Assembly: GCA_002293005.1 (NCBI GenBank)
Contig: DBCJ01000097.1
Location: 1-5,287, forward strand
Length of the DNA: 5,287 nt
Direction of reading: 5' to 3'
Origin: Ignavibacteria bacterium UBA961
GTDB taxonomy: Bacteria; Bacteroidota; Ignavibacteria; Kapaibacteriales; UBA961
Shown here piece after piece: positions 1 through 5,287 of the stretch (the stretch's first letter is position 1; every line of letters starts with the position of its first letter). The notes under the pieces were generated by a model. It did not search any database. It saw only the letters and a list, made by a program, of their open reading frames with translations, and had not been told where the DNA came from. The position numbers were made by a program, and so were the translations under genes.

Positions 1-822
1 AAAAGCATCGATGACATCATCAATCTTTTGATTCCACTTGGCAATGGAAATCAGATTCCATTGCATCAGCTTGCGAGCATTGAATCGGTGAATGGTCCAA
101 ATCAAATACAAAGAGAAAATACAAAACGGAGAATCGTGATCGGCTTCAATATTCGAGGTAGAGATGTGCAAAGTATCGTTGAAGAACTACAGAAAAAGGT
201 TGATGGCACTATTGGTTTTGCACCCGGATATTCAATCACTTATGGAGGTGCTTTTGAAAATCTGAATGATGCAAAAGCTAGACTTGCAATTGCAGTTCCG
301 ATTGCATTGATACTTATTTTCATCTTATTGTATTTCGCATTTTCTTCGGTGAAACTCAGCATGCTCATCTATTCGGCTATACCATTGTCTGCCATCGGAG
401 GAGTGTTCTTTCTGTCTATGCGAGGTATGCCATTCAGCATCAGCGCCGGCGTGGGTTTCATTGCTCTCTTTGGAGTTGCGGTATTGAATGGAATTGTACT
501 TGTTGCAGAATTCGTGCGCTTGCAAAAATCAGGAATGAAGAATCTGATAAGAATCGTATTGATGGGAACGAAGATACGCTTGAGACCCGTACTCATGACG
601 GCTTGTGTAGCATCGCTTGGATTCTTGCCCATGGCTTTGAGTAATGGTTCAGGTGCAGAAGTTCAAAGACCATTGGCGACAGTTGTGATTGGCGGATTAT
701 TCTCGGCAACACTCTTGACATTATTCGTATTACCGATATTATTCATTCTCTTTGAATCGAAAAATAGCGTGAGGAATGAATGGAGATATTTCATCTCATT
801 GTTTGGAGGTAAGAAATCATGA
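1..822 (+). CDS. czcA: CzcA/CusA-type heavy-metal efflux RND pump, C-terminal part (5' truncated by window edge)
   Basis: This is the inner-membrane proton-driven pump of a tripartite metal-ion exporter. The frame is open from base 1, so the true start lies outside the window; the TTG at 28 is internal. The 273 visible residues are about the last quarter of a protein that normally has a little over 1000. Residues 1-90 are the end of the second periplasmic porter domain, with the family signatures IPLHQLASI, NIRGRDVQ and YGGAFENL. Five hydrophobic segments follow (roughly residues 93-116, 117-140, 146-174, 194-216 and 223-253), carrying the typical GFIALFGVAVLNGIVLV, LRPVLMTA and GAEVQRPLATVVIGGL stretches. 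These are diagnostic of the heavy-metal RND subfamily rather than the drug-exporting AcrB type. The TM4 region that best separates divalent (Czc) from monovalent (Cus) pumps is missing, so the metal is unknown and the symbol is a family label. The stop overlaps the next gene's start by four bases. Confidence 0.95.
   Translation, partial: KSIDDIINLLIPLGNGNQIPLHQLASIESVNGPNQIQRENTKRRIVIGFNIRGRDVQSIVEELQKKVDGTIGFAPGYSITYGGAFENLNDAKARLAIAVPIALILIFILLYFAFSSVKLSMLIYSAIPLSAIGGVFFLSMRGMPFSISAGVGFIALFGVAVLNGIVLVAEFVRLQKSGMKNLIRIVLMGTKIRLRPVLMTACVASLGFLPMALSNGSGAEVQRPLATVVIGGLFSATLLTLFVLPILFILFESKNSVRNEWRYFISLFGGKKS
805..809 (+). promoter_or_regulatory. Shine-Dalgarno site for the outer-membrane factor gene
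   Basis: GGAGG lies inside the last codons of the pump gene, nine bases before the ATG at 819. It supports that start and suggests independent ribosome loading in addition to coupling through the ATGA overlap. It is the strongest ribosome-binding match in the window. Confidence 0.7.
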
Positions 823-2033
823 AGAAAATAGTATGTATATGGACAGTACTTTTCTGCGCGCTTATTTCCGTTCGCTCAAATGAGATATCACTCAAGAATG
901 CAATCGACAGTGCGATAGCGAATAATCAAACAATAAAAAATCAGAGATTATTGGTAGAATATAGAGAAACACTGAAAAGAGCTGGATATACGGTTGAGCA
1001 AGCAGTGCTATCCGTGGATTATGGACAAATCAACAGTGTATATTCAGACACGAAAATGAGTTTGACTCAGCGCTATCAATTTCCAACTGTATATTCAAAA
1101 CAACAATCTTTATTGAATGAAGAATGGAATGCGGCAATTCTATCAAAAGATGTATCAATTGCTCAATTGAAAAAAACAGTATCTGATATCTATCATGCAA
1201 TACTCATTTTGCGAAGGAAAGAACATATTCTTTTGGAAGCAGATAGCATGTATAGAGAGTATGTGAGGATATCAAGAGTAAGACTTGAAAAAGGAGAAAG
1301 CAATATTCTCGAGAATTCATTTCATGAAATTGAAAGAGGATCGATACAAATGCAATTGCAGGAATTAAAAAATGCATTGCGTATACATGAATTACAATTT
1401 CAATTATTACTCAATACCTCACAGCAGTATACTCCTGCATCAATCGATTTGGAACATAATTCACAAATATTTGAACAATCAGATATCGCTTTACATCCAC
1501 TGCTTCGACAGGGCAGACAATCGATTGAGATTGCAAAAGCACAGCAAGAATTGGAACAATCGCGCTTTCTTCCTGATATACTCATAGGTATTTCGAATCA
1601 TAGCATTCAAGGAGTCGGTGCCGATGATGTATTGTATCCTGCTTCTAGAAGATTTAATTCCTTTTCGATAGGTATTGGCATCCCTCATCCTTTTGGATCA
1701 CAGAGTGCAATCATTGAAGCATCGAAAACAGCCGTTAAGATTTCTGAATATGAATATGACTATGCTTTGAAAAAACATCAATCGGAATTGCAATCAGCTC
1801 TGAATGGTAGAGATTCGGTGATAAGCATGATGCAATCAATGAAAAAAATGCAATTGCCCATCATTGAGAAAGTAAGGAATGCCGCGAATGTGCAATATAC
1901 TTCCGGTGAAATCACATATCTCGAATGGACAATGGCAATGCATCAGACAATGACCATTCAAACGCAGTATTTGCAATTATTGCAAACATATCATGAGTTA
2001 ACAAATACAATCAATTATCTTCAACAACAATGA
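819..2033 (+). CDS. TolC-family outer-membrane efflux protein (CzcC/CusC-like)
   Basis: This is the predicted outer-membrane exit duct of the metal efflux complex. The protein has 404 residues, a usual size for this family. Residues 1-20 form a signal peptide: basic MKK, a hydrophobic core, then a small-residue end near Ser20. There is no lipobox cysteine, so unlike CusC it is probably not lipidated. The mature part opens with ISLKNAIDSAIANNQTIKNQ, the typical first helix of the outer-membrane efflux repeat. Long Gln/Glu/Lys-rich helices follow around residues 95-195 and 225-250, and a second repeat-like helical stretch covers about 295-400, consistent with the two structural repeats of the TolC barrel. 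The sequence is diverged, so the call rests on this architecture and on its place between pump and adaptor genes. The start at 819 is supported by a GGAGG site and the ATGA overlap with the pump gene. Its own stop overlaps the adaptor start in the same way. Confidence 0.88.
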   Translation: MKKIVCIWTVLFCALISVRSNEISLKNAIDSAIANNQTIKNQRLLVEYRETLKRAGYTVEQAVLSVDYGQINSVYSDTKMSLTQRYQFPTVYSKQQSLLNEEWNAAILSKDVSIAQLKKTVSDIYHAILILRRKEHILLEADSMYREYVRISRVRLEKGESNILENSFHEIERGSIQMQLQELKNALRIHELQFQLLLNTSQQYTPASIDLEHNSQIFEQSDIALHPLLRQGRQSIEIAKAQQELEQSRFLPDILIGISNHSIQGVGADDVLYPASRRFNSFSIGIGIPHPFGSQSAIIEASKTAVKISEYEYDYALKKHQSELQSALNGRDSVISMMQSMKKMQLPIIEKVRNAANVQYTSGEITYLEWTMAMHQTMTIQTQYLQLLQTYHELTNTINYLQQQ

Positions 2034-3154
2034 AATACATATATCTCATAGTATCCTCAATACTCATTCTTTCTGGATGCAATTCATCATCTGAAAAACA
2101 AGTGGAGTCAGCACCGATTGTAAAAGGTGATATGATTCAACTCACTCCCGAGCAAATGAAATTGGCCGGAATTACAATCGGAAATGTAATGGACACAATG
2201 CTCTCCGGTACTTTGCATGTACATGGAAGAATTGATGTTCCTCCTCAAAACCTTGCATCAATCACGGTACCGATGGGTGGTGTCATTCGTTCAATCAAAG
2301 TGATGCCCGGCATGAAAATTCGAAAGGGTGAGTCAATCGCTGTGCTTGAAGATCAGGCATATATTCAATTGCAGGAAGATTATCTCACAACAAAGGCAAA
2401 ACTCACTCAGGCGGAAGCTGATTATCAAAGGCAAAAAGGATTGATGGATGCAAAGGCAGGAAGTGACAAAACACTTGAAAAAGCCAGAGCAGAATATCAG
2501 ATGTTGAAAGTGATGCAAAACTCACTGGCGCAGAAATTACGCTTGATATATATCAATCCTCAGAATGTGAATGAAAATACGATTTCGAGATCTATCTCAA
2601 TACCCGCTCCATTCACCGGATATGTCACAAAAGTTATGGTAAATGTCGGCCGTTATGTGAATCAAGCCGATATCTTATTTGAAATGGTCGATCCCAATGA
2701 CATACACCTTGCTTTGAAGGTTTTTGAAAAGGATGTTTTGAATCTCTCCATTGGACAAACTTTACAAGCATATCTCAATAGCAAGCCCGAAAAAAGACAT
2801 CAATGTGATATCATTCTCATCAGTAATTCCATACATGAAGATGGAACAGCTGAAGTTCACTGTCATTTCATGAATTATGATTCAACACTTGTTCCTGGCA
2901 TGTTCATGAATGCTGATATTGAACTTGGGAAGCACAAAACAATCGCAGTAAGGGAAGATGCAGTCACTGAATTCGAAGACAAGAACTATATCTTCCTCAA
3001 GACAGGACAAAATATATTTACGATGCGCGAGGTGAAAGTCGGAGCGCGCGAGCATGGATTGGTTGAAATACTTGATGGGAATTCTTTGACCAAAGCGCCA
3101 ATCGCAATAGGAGGTGCTTATTCACTGCTCATGGCCATCAAGAATATTGAATGA
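2030..3154 (+). CDS. czcB: Periplasmic adaptor (membrane fusion) lipoprotein of an RND metal efflux system, CzcB/CusB-like
   Basis: This adaptor should link the inner-membrane pump to the outer-membrane channel. It has 374 residues. The N-terminus is a lipoprotein signal with lipobox LSGC and acylation predicted at Cys17, anchoring the protein to a membrane. The domain order is typical of membrane fusion proteins: a beta stretch at about 35-78 containing the family's LTPEQMKLAGI motif, a first lipoyl half-motif (about 79-108, VPMGGVIRSIKVMPGMKIRKGE), an alpha-helical hairpin (about 110-175), a second lipoyl half (about 190-220, IPAPFTGYVTKVMVNVGRYV), a beta-barrel (about 224-300) and a membrane-proximal domain ending in GGAYSLLMAIK. 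I see no His-rich or Met-rich metal-binding tail and no CusF-like extension, so the metal is not indicated. No Shine-Dalgarno sequence precedes the ATG. Translation probably depends on coupling through the ATGA overlap with the channel gene. Confidence 0.92.
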   Translation: MKYIYLIVSSILILSGCNSSSEKQVESAPIVKGDMIQLTPEQMKLAGITIGNVMDTMLSGTLHVHGRIDVPPQNLASITVPMGGVIRSIKVMPGMKIRKGESIAVLEDQAYIQLQEDYLTTKAKLTQAEADYQRQKGLMDAKAGSDKTLEKARAEYQMLKVMQNSLAQKLRLIYINPQNVNENTISRSISIPAPFTGYVTKVMVNVGRYVNQADILFEMVDPNDIHLALKVFEKDVLNLSIGQTLQAYLNSKPEKRHQCDIILISNSIHEDGTAEVHCHFMNYDSTLVPGMFMNADIELGKHKTIAVREDAVTEFEDKNYIFLKTGQNIFTMREVKVGAREHGLVEILDGNSLTKAPIAIGGAYSLLMAIKNIE

Positions 3155-3178
3155 TGCAGGAATTCTATCGTATCTTTG
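3147..3178 (+). promoter_or_regulatory. Candidate Bacteroidota-type promoter for the glycosyltransferase-like gene
   Basis: TATCTTTG at 3171-3178 is an exact match to the Bacteroidota -7 consensus TAnnTTTG. A TTG at 3147-3149 lies 21 bases upstream of it, within the usual spacing for a -33 element, although it is only a partial match. Transcription would begin a few bases downstream of the box and leave a leader of about 20 bases before the ATG at 3207. The element starts just before the adaptor stop codon, which suggests the next gene is not simply part of the efflux operon. Confidence 0.55.
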
Positions 3179-3206
3179 CACTTCATTTTTGCGCTAATTC
3201 TGATTT

Positions 3207-3920
3207 ATGAATCTTCACATCATCTATCGCATTTCTGATGCCGGGTATTCCAAAGTGAAGCCCGCATATATCAATAATGAGCATTGTTTGAGAAATGCTG
3301 TGAAAGTATTTCCCGATGCACTGTTTCATGTGATTGCCGACAATGTGTCCGAGGATACATATGCGATGATTTGCAAATATGTAGATGCTGAAAGGATTAT
3401 GCGTGTATCTGTTGGACATGGCGCAGGAACATTCAATCTGGGTCTTGACTTAGCTTTGACATTACCTGATGAAGACATCGTTTATCATCTTGAAAATGAT
3501 TATTTGCATCGTCCGGGTTCATCTTTGCTCATTCAAGAAGTACTGAATCATGGTGCATCTTATTGCAGTCTCTATGATCATCCGGATAAATACAGAGCTC
3601 CTGCTTTGGGTGGCAATCCATTTGTGGATGTCGATGGTGGTGAATCAACCAAGATCTATTGCATAGGTTCATCCCATTGGAAGATTACAAATAGCACCAC
3701 AATGACCTTTGCATCCAAGGTGAAAACACTTAAAGATGATATCAAGATTTTGAGGAAATGGACAAATAAGGGACATTGTCCGAATGATTTCAAGATGTTT
3801 CTAGAACTTCGCAAAAAGGGGCGTGCATTGATGACTCCAATACCGGGATTTTCAACACATGGCGAAACATTGTATTTATCCCCGTTTACCGATTGGGAAT
3901 CCATAGCTTTGTCTGAATGA
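3207..3920 (+). CDS. Uncharacterised GT-A-type glycosyltransferase-like protein
   Basis: I do not recognise a named family for this 237-residue protein. It has no signal peptide and no membrane segment, so it is probably cytosolic. The N-terminus (HIIYRISDAGY, then a long run to HVIADN at 41-46) reads like the first beta-alpha-beta units of a nucleotide-sugar-binding fold. IVYHLENDYLHRPG at 91-104 has an acidic ExD (Glu96-Asn97-Asp98) in the position expected for the metal-binding DxD motif of GT-A enzymes. Other notable blocks are SLYDHPDKY (121-129), SSHWKITNSTTMTFA (155-169) and PGFSTHGET (213-221), whose Asp, His and Glu residues could be catalytic or ligand-binding. The start is well fixed: a TGA lies in frame at 3201-3203 and ATG 3207 is the first ATG after it. 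There is no clear Shine-Dalgarno site. Donor and acceptor are unknown. The gene sits 52 bases after the efflux operon and has its own candidate promoter, so no functional link to metal export is implied. Confidence 0.8.
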   Translation: MNLHIIYRISDAGYSKVKPAYINNEHCLRNAVKVFPDALFHVIADNVSEDTYAMICKYVDAERIMRVSVGHGAGTFNLGLDLALTLPDEDIVYHLENDYLHRPGSSLLIQEVLNHGASYCSLYDHPDKYRAPALGGNPFVDVDGGESTKIYCIGSSHWKITNSTTMTFASKVKTLKDDIKILRKWTNKGHCPNDFKMFLELRKKGRALMTPIPGFSTHGETLYLSPFTDWESIALSE

Positions 3921-3946
3921 AAAGCATGCATTTCCGCATAAATCAT

Positions 3947-3954
3947 TATCTTCG
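3947..3954 (+). promoter_or_regulatory. Candidate -7 element for the FKBP gene
   Basis: TATCTTCG differs by one base from the TAnnTTTG consensus and from the TATCTTTG box at 3171-3178. Both boxes are soon followed by CACTT, in an intergenic gap ahead of a gene. No convincing -33 element stands at the proper distance. Transcription from here would give a leader of roughly 35 bases before the ATG at 3996. Confidence 0.4.
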
Positions 3955-3984
3955 TGGCACTTATTTCATCAATTATTTTTCAAT

Positions 3985-3989
3985 AAGGA
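3985..3989 (+). promoter_or_regulatory. Shine-Dalgarno site for the FKBP gene
   Basis: AAGGA lies six bases before the ATG at 3996. The spacing is good and, together with the lipoprotein signal starting right at this codon, it fixes the start. Confidence 0.65.
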
Positions 3990-3995
3990 TATTAC

Positions 3996-4706
3996 ATGAT
4001 CCGTTCAGCAATCATTGCAATGGCATGCTTTGGACTTTTTTCCGTTCAGGCATGTTCACAATCATCCGAAAAAGGAGCACCGATGGAACTCAAGACCCAA
4101 AAAGACAAAGCAAGTTATAGTATCGGTGTGAGCATCGGTAAAAACTTGAAAGATCAGAAAGTTGAAATACAAACTGATATTCTTGTCAAGGGTTTGCTTG
4201 ATGCCTATACAGGCGCAAAAACACAACTCACCGAAAAAGAAATGGGCGATGTTTTGGCTCAATTCCAACAAGAAATCATGGCTAAGGCTCAAGAAGAAGC
4301 AGCCAAGAAAGGTGGTGAGAATAAATCAAAAGGCGAAAAATTCCTTGCAGATAATAAGAATAAGCCAGGTGTAAAAACAACACCAAGCGGTCTTCAATAT
4401 ACTGTCATCAGCGAAGGAACAGGTCCAAAGCCAACAGCATCTTCCACCGTGAAAGTACATTATACCGGAAAGCTCATCGATGGTACAACATTCGATTCTT
4501 CAGTGGATCGTGGTGAGCCAATTGAATTCCCACTTAATGGTGTTATCAAAGGTTGGACAGAAGGCGTTCAGCTCATGAGCAAAGGTTCGAAGTATAAATT
4601 CTTCATTCCTTCAGATCTTGCATATGGCGATCGTGGTGCAGGCAATGCAATCGGACCTAATGAAACATTGGTATTCGAAGTGGAATTGCTCGATATCGTA
4701 AAATAA
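3996..4706 (+). CDS. FKBP-type peptidyl-prolyl cis-trans isomerase lipoprotein (Mip/FkpA-like)
   Basis: This enzyme catalyses cis-trans isomerisation of peptide bonds before proline and probably acts as a foldase for envelope proteins. It has 236 residues. The signal peptide ends in a VQAC lipobox, with lipid attachment predicted at Cys20. Residues 37-125 match the FKBP N-terminal dimerisation domain of Mip/FkpA: DKASYSIGVSIGKNLK at the start, a helical Gln/Glu/Ala/Lys-rich middle, then GEKFLADNKNKPGVKTTPSGLQY. The FKBP domain fills about 130-236. The residues lining the FKBP12 active site all appear conserved: Tyr156 (VHYTG), Phe166-Asp167, Phe178, Val183-Ile184 and Trp187 (GVIKGW), Tyr210 (AYGDRG) and Phe227 (ETLVFEVELL). 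It should therefore be active. An intrinsic terminator follows the stop, and a candidate promoter box precedes the gene, so it is probably transcribed alone. Assignment to Mip rather than FkpA is not possible from the sequence. Confidence 0.96.
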   Translation: MIRSAIIAMACFGLFSVQACSQSSEKGAPMELKTQKDKASYSIGVSIGKNLKDQKVEIQTDILVKGLLDAYTGAKTQLTEKEMGDVLAQFQQEIMAKAQEEAAKKGGENKSKGEKFLADNKNKPGVKTTPSGLQYTVISEGTGPKPTASSTVKVHYTGKLIDGTTFDSSVDRGEPIEFPLNGVIKGWTEGVQLMSKGSKYKFFIPSDLAYGDRGAGNAIGPNETLVFEVELLDIVK

Positions 4707-4726
4707 TGTGATATCATGAATATGTG

Positions 4727-4763
4727 AAGCCCGACCGTGAAATTCATAGTCGGGCTTTTTTTT
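4727..4763 (+). terminator. Rho-independent terminator after the FKBP gene
   Basis: Arms AAGCCCGAC (4727-4735) and GTCGGGCTT (4749-4757) form a GC-rich nine-pair stem, followed directly by eight T residues (4756-4763). The 13-base interval contains TGAAATTCA, whose ends also pair, so the hairpin can extend inward past a C-A mismatch and a G-U pair. It begins 21 bases after the FKBP stop. On the minus strand the hairpin has no comparable T-tract after it, so it works in the + direction only. Confidence 0.92.
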
Positions 4764-4781
4764 CTCGATGGAATTGAAACT

Positions 4782-5287
4782 ATGAAAGAGACTAGAGAAC
4801 AAGTTCTGGGAAAAGCTTTTGACAGACATTTATCTGTTTCAGCAGGGGCAGGAAGCGGAAAAACAAGGGTATTGGTTCAAAGATTCATACATATTCTTGA
4901 ACATCATCCGGGGATTGATTTATCATCGATTGTGGCCATCACATTCACAAGAAAAGCCGCCGCCGAAATGATGAAACGCGTCATGGATGCGGTCGAAGTG
5001 CGTTTGCAAGATGCAATCGACAATGAGCGTATATTGGATGTTCAGATGTGGGCACGCATCAGACAACATATTAGCTCCGCAAGAATTTCCACGATTGATT
5101 CTTTCTGTAGTCAAATCGTACGCGAATATCCGCTCGAGGCAAATGTGCCTCATACACTTACACCTCTTCCAAAAAGCAAAGCCGTAATGATGAGGAAGGA
5201 ATGCATTGAAGATGCTTTGATTCACTTTCTGAATGCAGAACATCCACAATCTGAACTTATCCGAAGGATGTTTCACGCACATCATCA
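4782..5287 (+). CDS. UvrD/RecB-superfamily helicase, AddA-like, N-terminal part (3' truncated by window edge)
   Basis: This is the beginning of a superfamily 1 DNA helicase; 168 complete codons are visible and the frame is still open at the edge. Gln7 sits in a Q-motif-like position. SAGAGSGKT at 20-28 is the Walker A ATP-binding motif, with Lys27 and Thr28. AITFTRKAAAEMMKRV at 52-67 is helicase motif Ia, and ISTIDSFCSQIVREYPLEA at 102-120 is motif Ib. The wording of Walker A and motif Ib is closest to AddA/RecB-type subunits, which unwind and resect DNA ends for recombinational repair, rather than to UvrD or PcrA. Full AddA proteins exceed 1000 residues and end in a nuclease domain that cannot be checked here. 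ATG 4782 is the best start: it lies just ahead of the Q-motif, and the next in-frame stop upstream is at 4725-4727, before the terminator. The ribosome site is weak (GGA, nine bases away). No promoter was recognised between the FKBP gene and this start. Confidence 0.88.
   Translation, partial: MKETREQVLGKAFDRHLSVSAGAGSGKTRVLVQRFIHILEHHPGIDLSSIVAITFTRKAAAEMMKRVMDAVEVRLQDAIDNERILDVQMWARIRQHISSARISTIDSFCSQIVREYPLEANVPHTLTPLPKSKAVMMRKECIEDALIHFLNAEHPQSELIRRMFHAHH

Noticed and set aside
290..1980. Recurring TGCAATTGC and CAATTG words in the pump, channel and adaptor genes
   Set aside because: They fall in frame as ordinary codons (Gln-Leu as CAA TTG, Ala-Ile-Ala) and have irregular spacing. They reflect codon choice in Gln/Leu-rich helices, not a repeat or binding-site array.
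3155..3206. Possible terminator between the adaptor and glycosyltransferase-like genes
   Set aside because: The only pairing seen is a three- to four-base GCA/TGC stem near 3178-3195. It is too weak and has no T-tract after it.
3656..3946. A 96-codon minus-strand frame opposite the glycosyltransferase-like gene
   Set aside because: It overlaps a gene with clear conserved-looking motifs, and its own product shows no recognisable feature.
3921..3946. GCATGC and ATGCAT palindromes after the glycosyltransferase-like gene
   Set aside because: The overlapping six-base palindromes are short and occur once. There is no second copy or spacing that would support an operator or attachment site.
3917..4120. 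A 67-codon + strand frame that begins with an ATGA-type overlap at the end of the glycosyltransferase-like gene
   Set aside because: The overlap is suggestive, but the frame runs through the promoter region into the FKBP coding sequence in another frame, and its translation has no recognisable signal or domain.
4923..5285. A 120-codon open frame on the minus strand
   Set aside because: It lies entirely opposite the AddA-like helicase, whose motifs are unmistakable. Its translation is rich in Cys, His and Phe and shows no domain, as expected of an antisense shadow.

Overview
The window looks like chromosomal DNA from a member of Bacteroidota or a close relative in the FCB group. The evidence is an AT-leaning base composition, a promoter-like TATCTTTG box (the Bacteroidota -7 consensus TAnnTTTG) in front of one gene and a TATCTTCG variant in front of another, patchy Shine-Dalgarno use, and two Gram-negative lipoprotein signals. 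The phylum assignment is an inference from these signals, not from a marker gene. All genes seen lie on the + strand and the coding density is high. No intergenic stretch reaches 300 bases.

Positions 1-3154 hold the end of a tripartite heavy-metal efflux operon in the order pump, outer-membrane channel, adaptor. The 5'-truncated CzcA/CusA-type RND pump (1-822) is followed by a TolC-family outer-membrane factor (819-2033) and a CzcB/CusB-type periplasmic adaptor lipoprotein (2030-3154). Both junctions are 4-base ATGA overlaps, so the three proteins are very probably made from one message and assembled into one inner-to-outer membrane export channel. The metal cannot be read from the part of the pump that is present.

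Positions 3155-3920 hold a separate gene with its own candidate promoter. It encodes a 237-residue cytosolic protein with features of a GT-A-type glycosyltransferase, but its family was not recognised. Next is a 236-residue FKBP-type peptidyl-prolyl isomerase lipoprotein (3996-4706), built like the Mip/FkpA proteins and predicted to fold proteins in the cell envelope. A strong intrinsic terminator (4727-4763) closes that unit.

Only 18 bases after the terminator's T-tract, a further gene starts at 4782 and runs off the right edge. Its 168 visible residues are the N-terminus of a UvrD/RecB-superfamily helicase, most like the AddA subunit of AddAB-type helicase-nucleases used in double-strand break repair.

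I see no mobile element, CRISPR array, tRNA or rRNA, and no convincing sign of a new multi-gene system. The least explained item is the glycosyltransferase-like protein. The most unusual layout is the terminator almost touching the helicase start.
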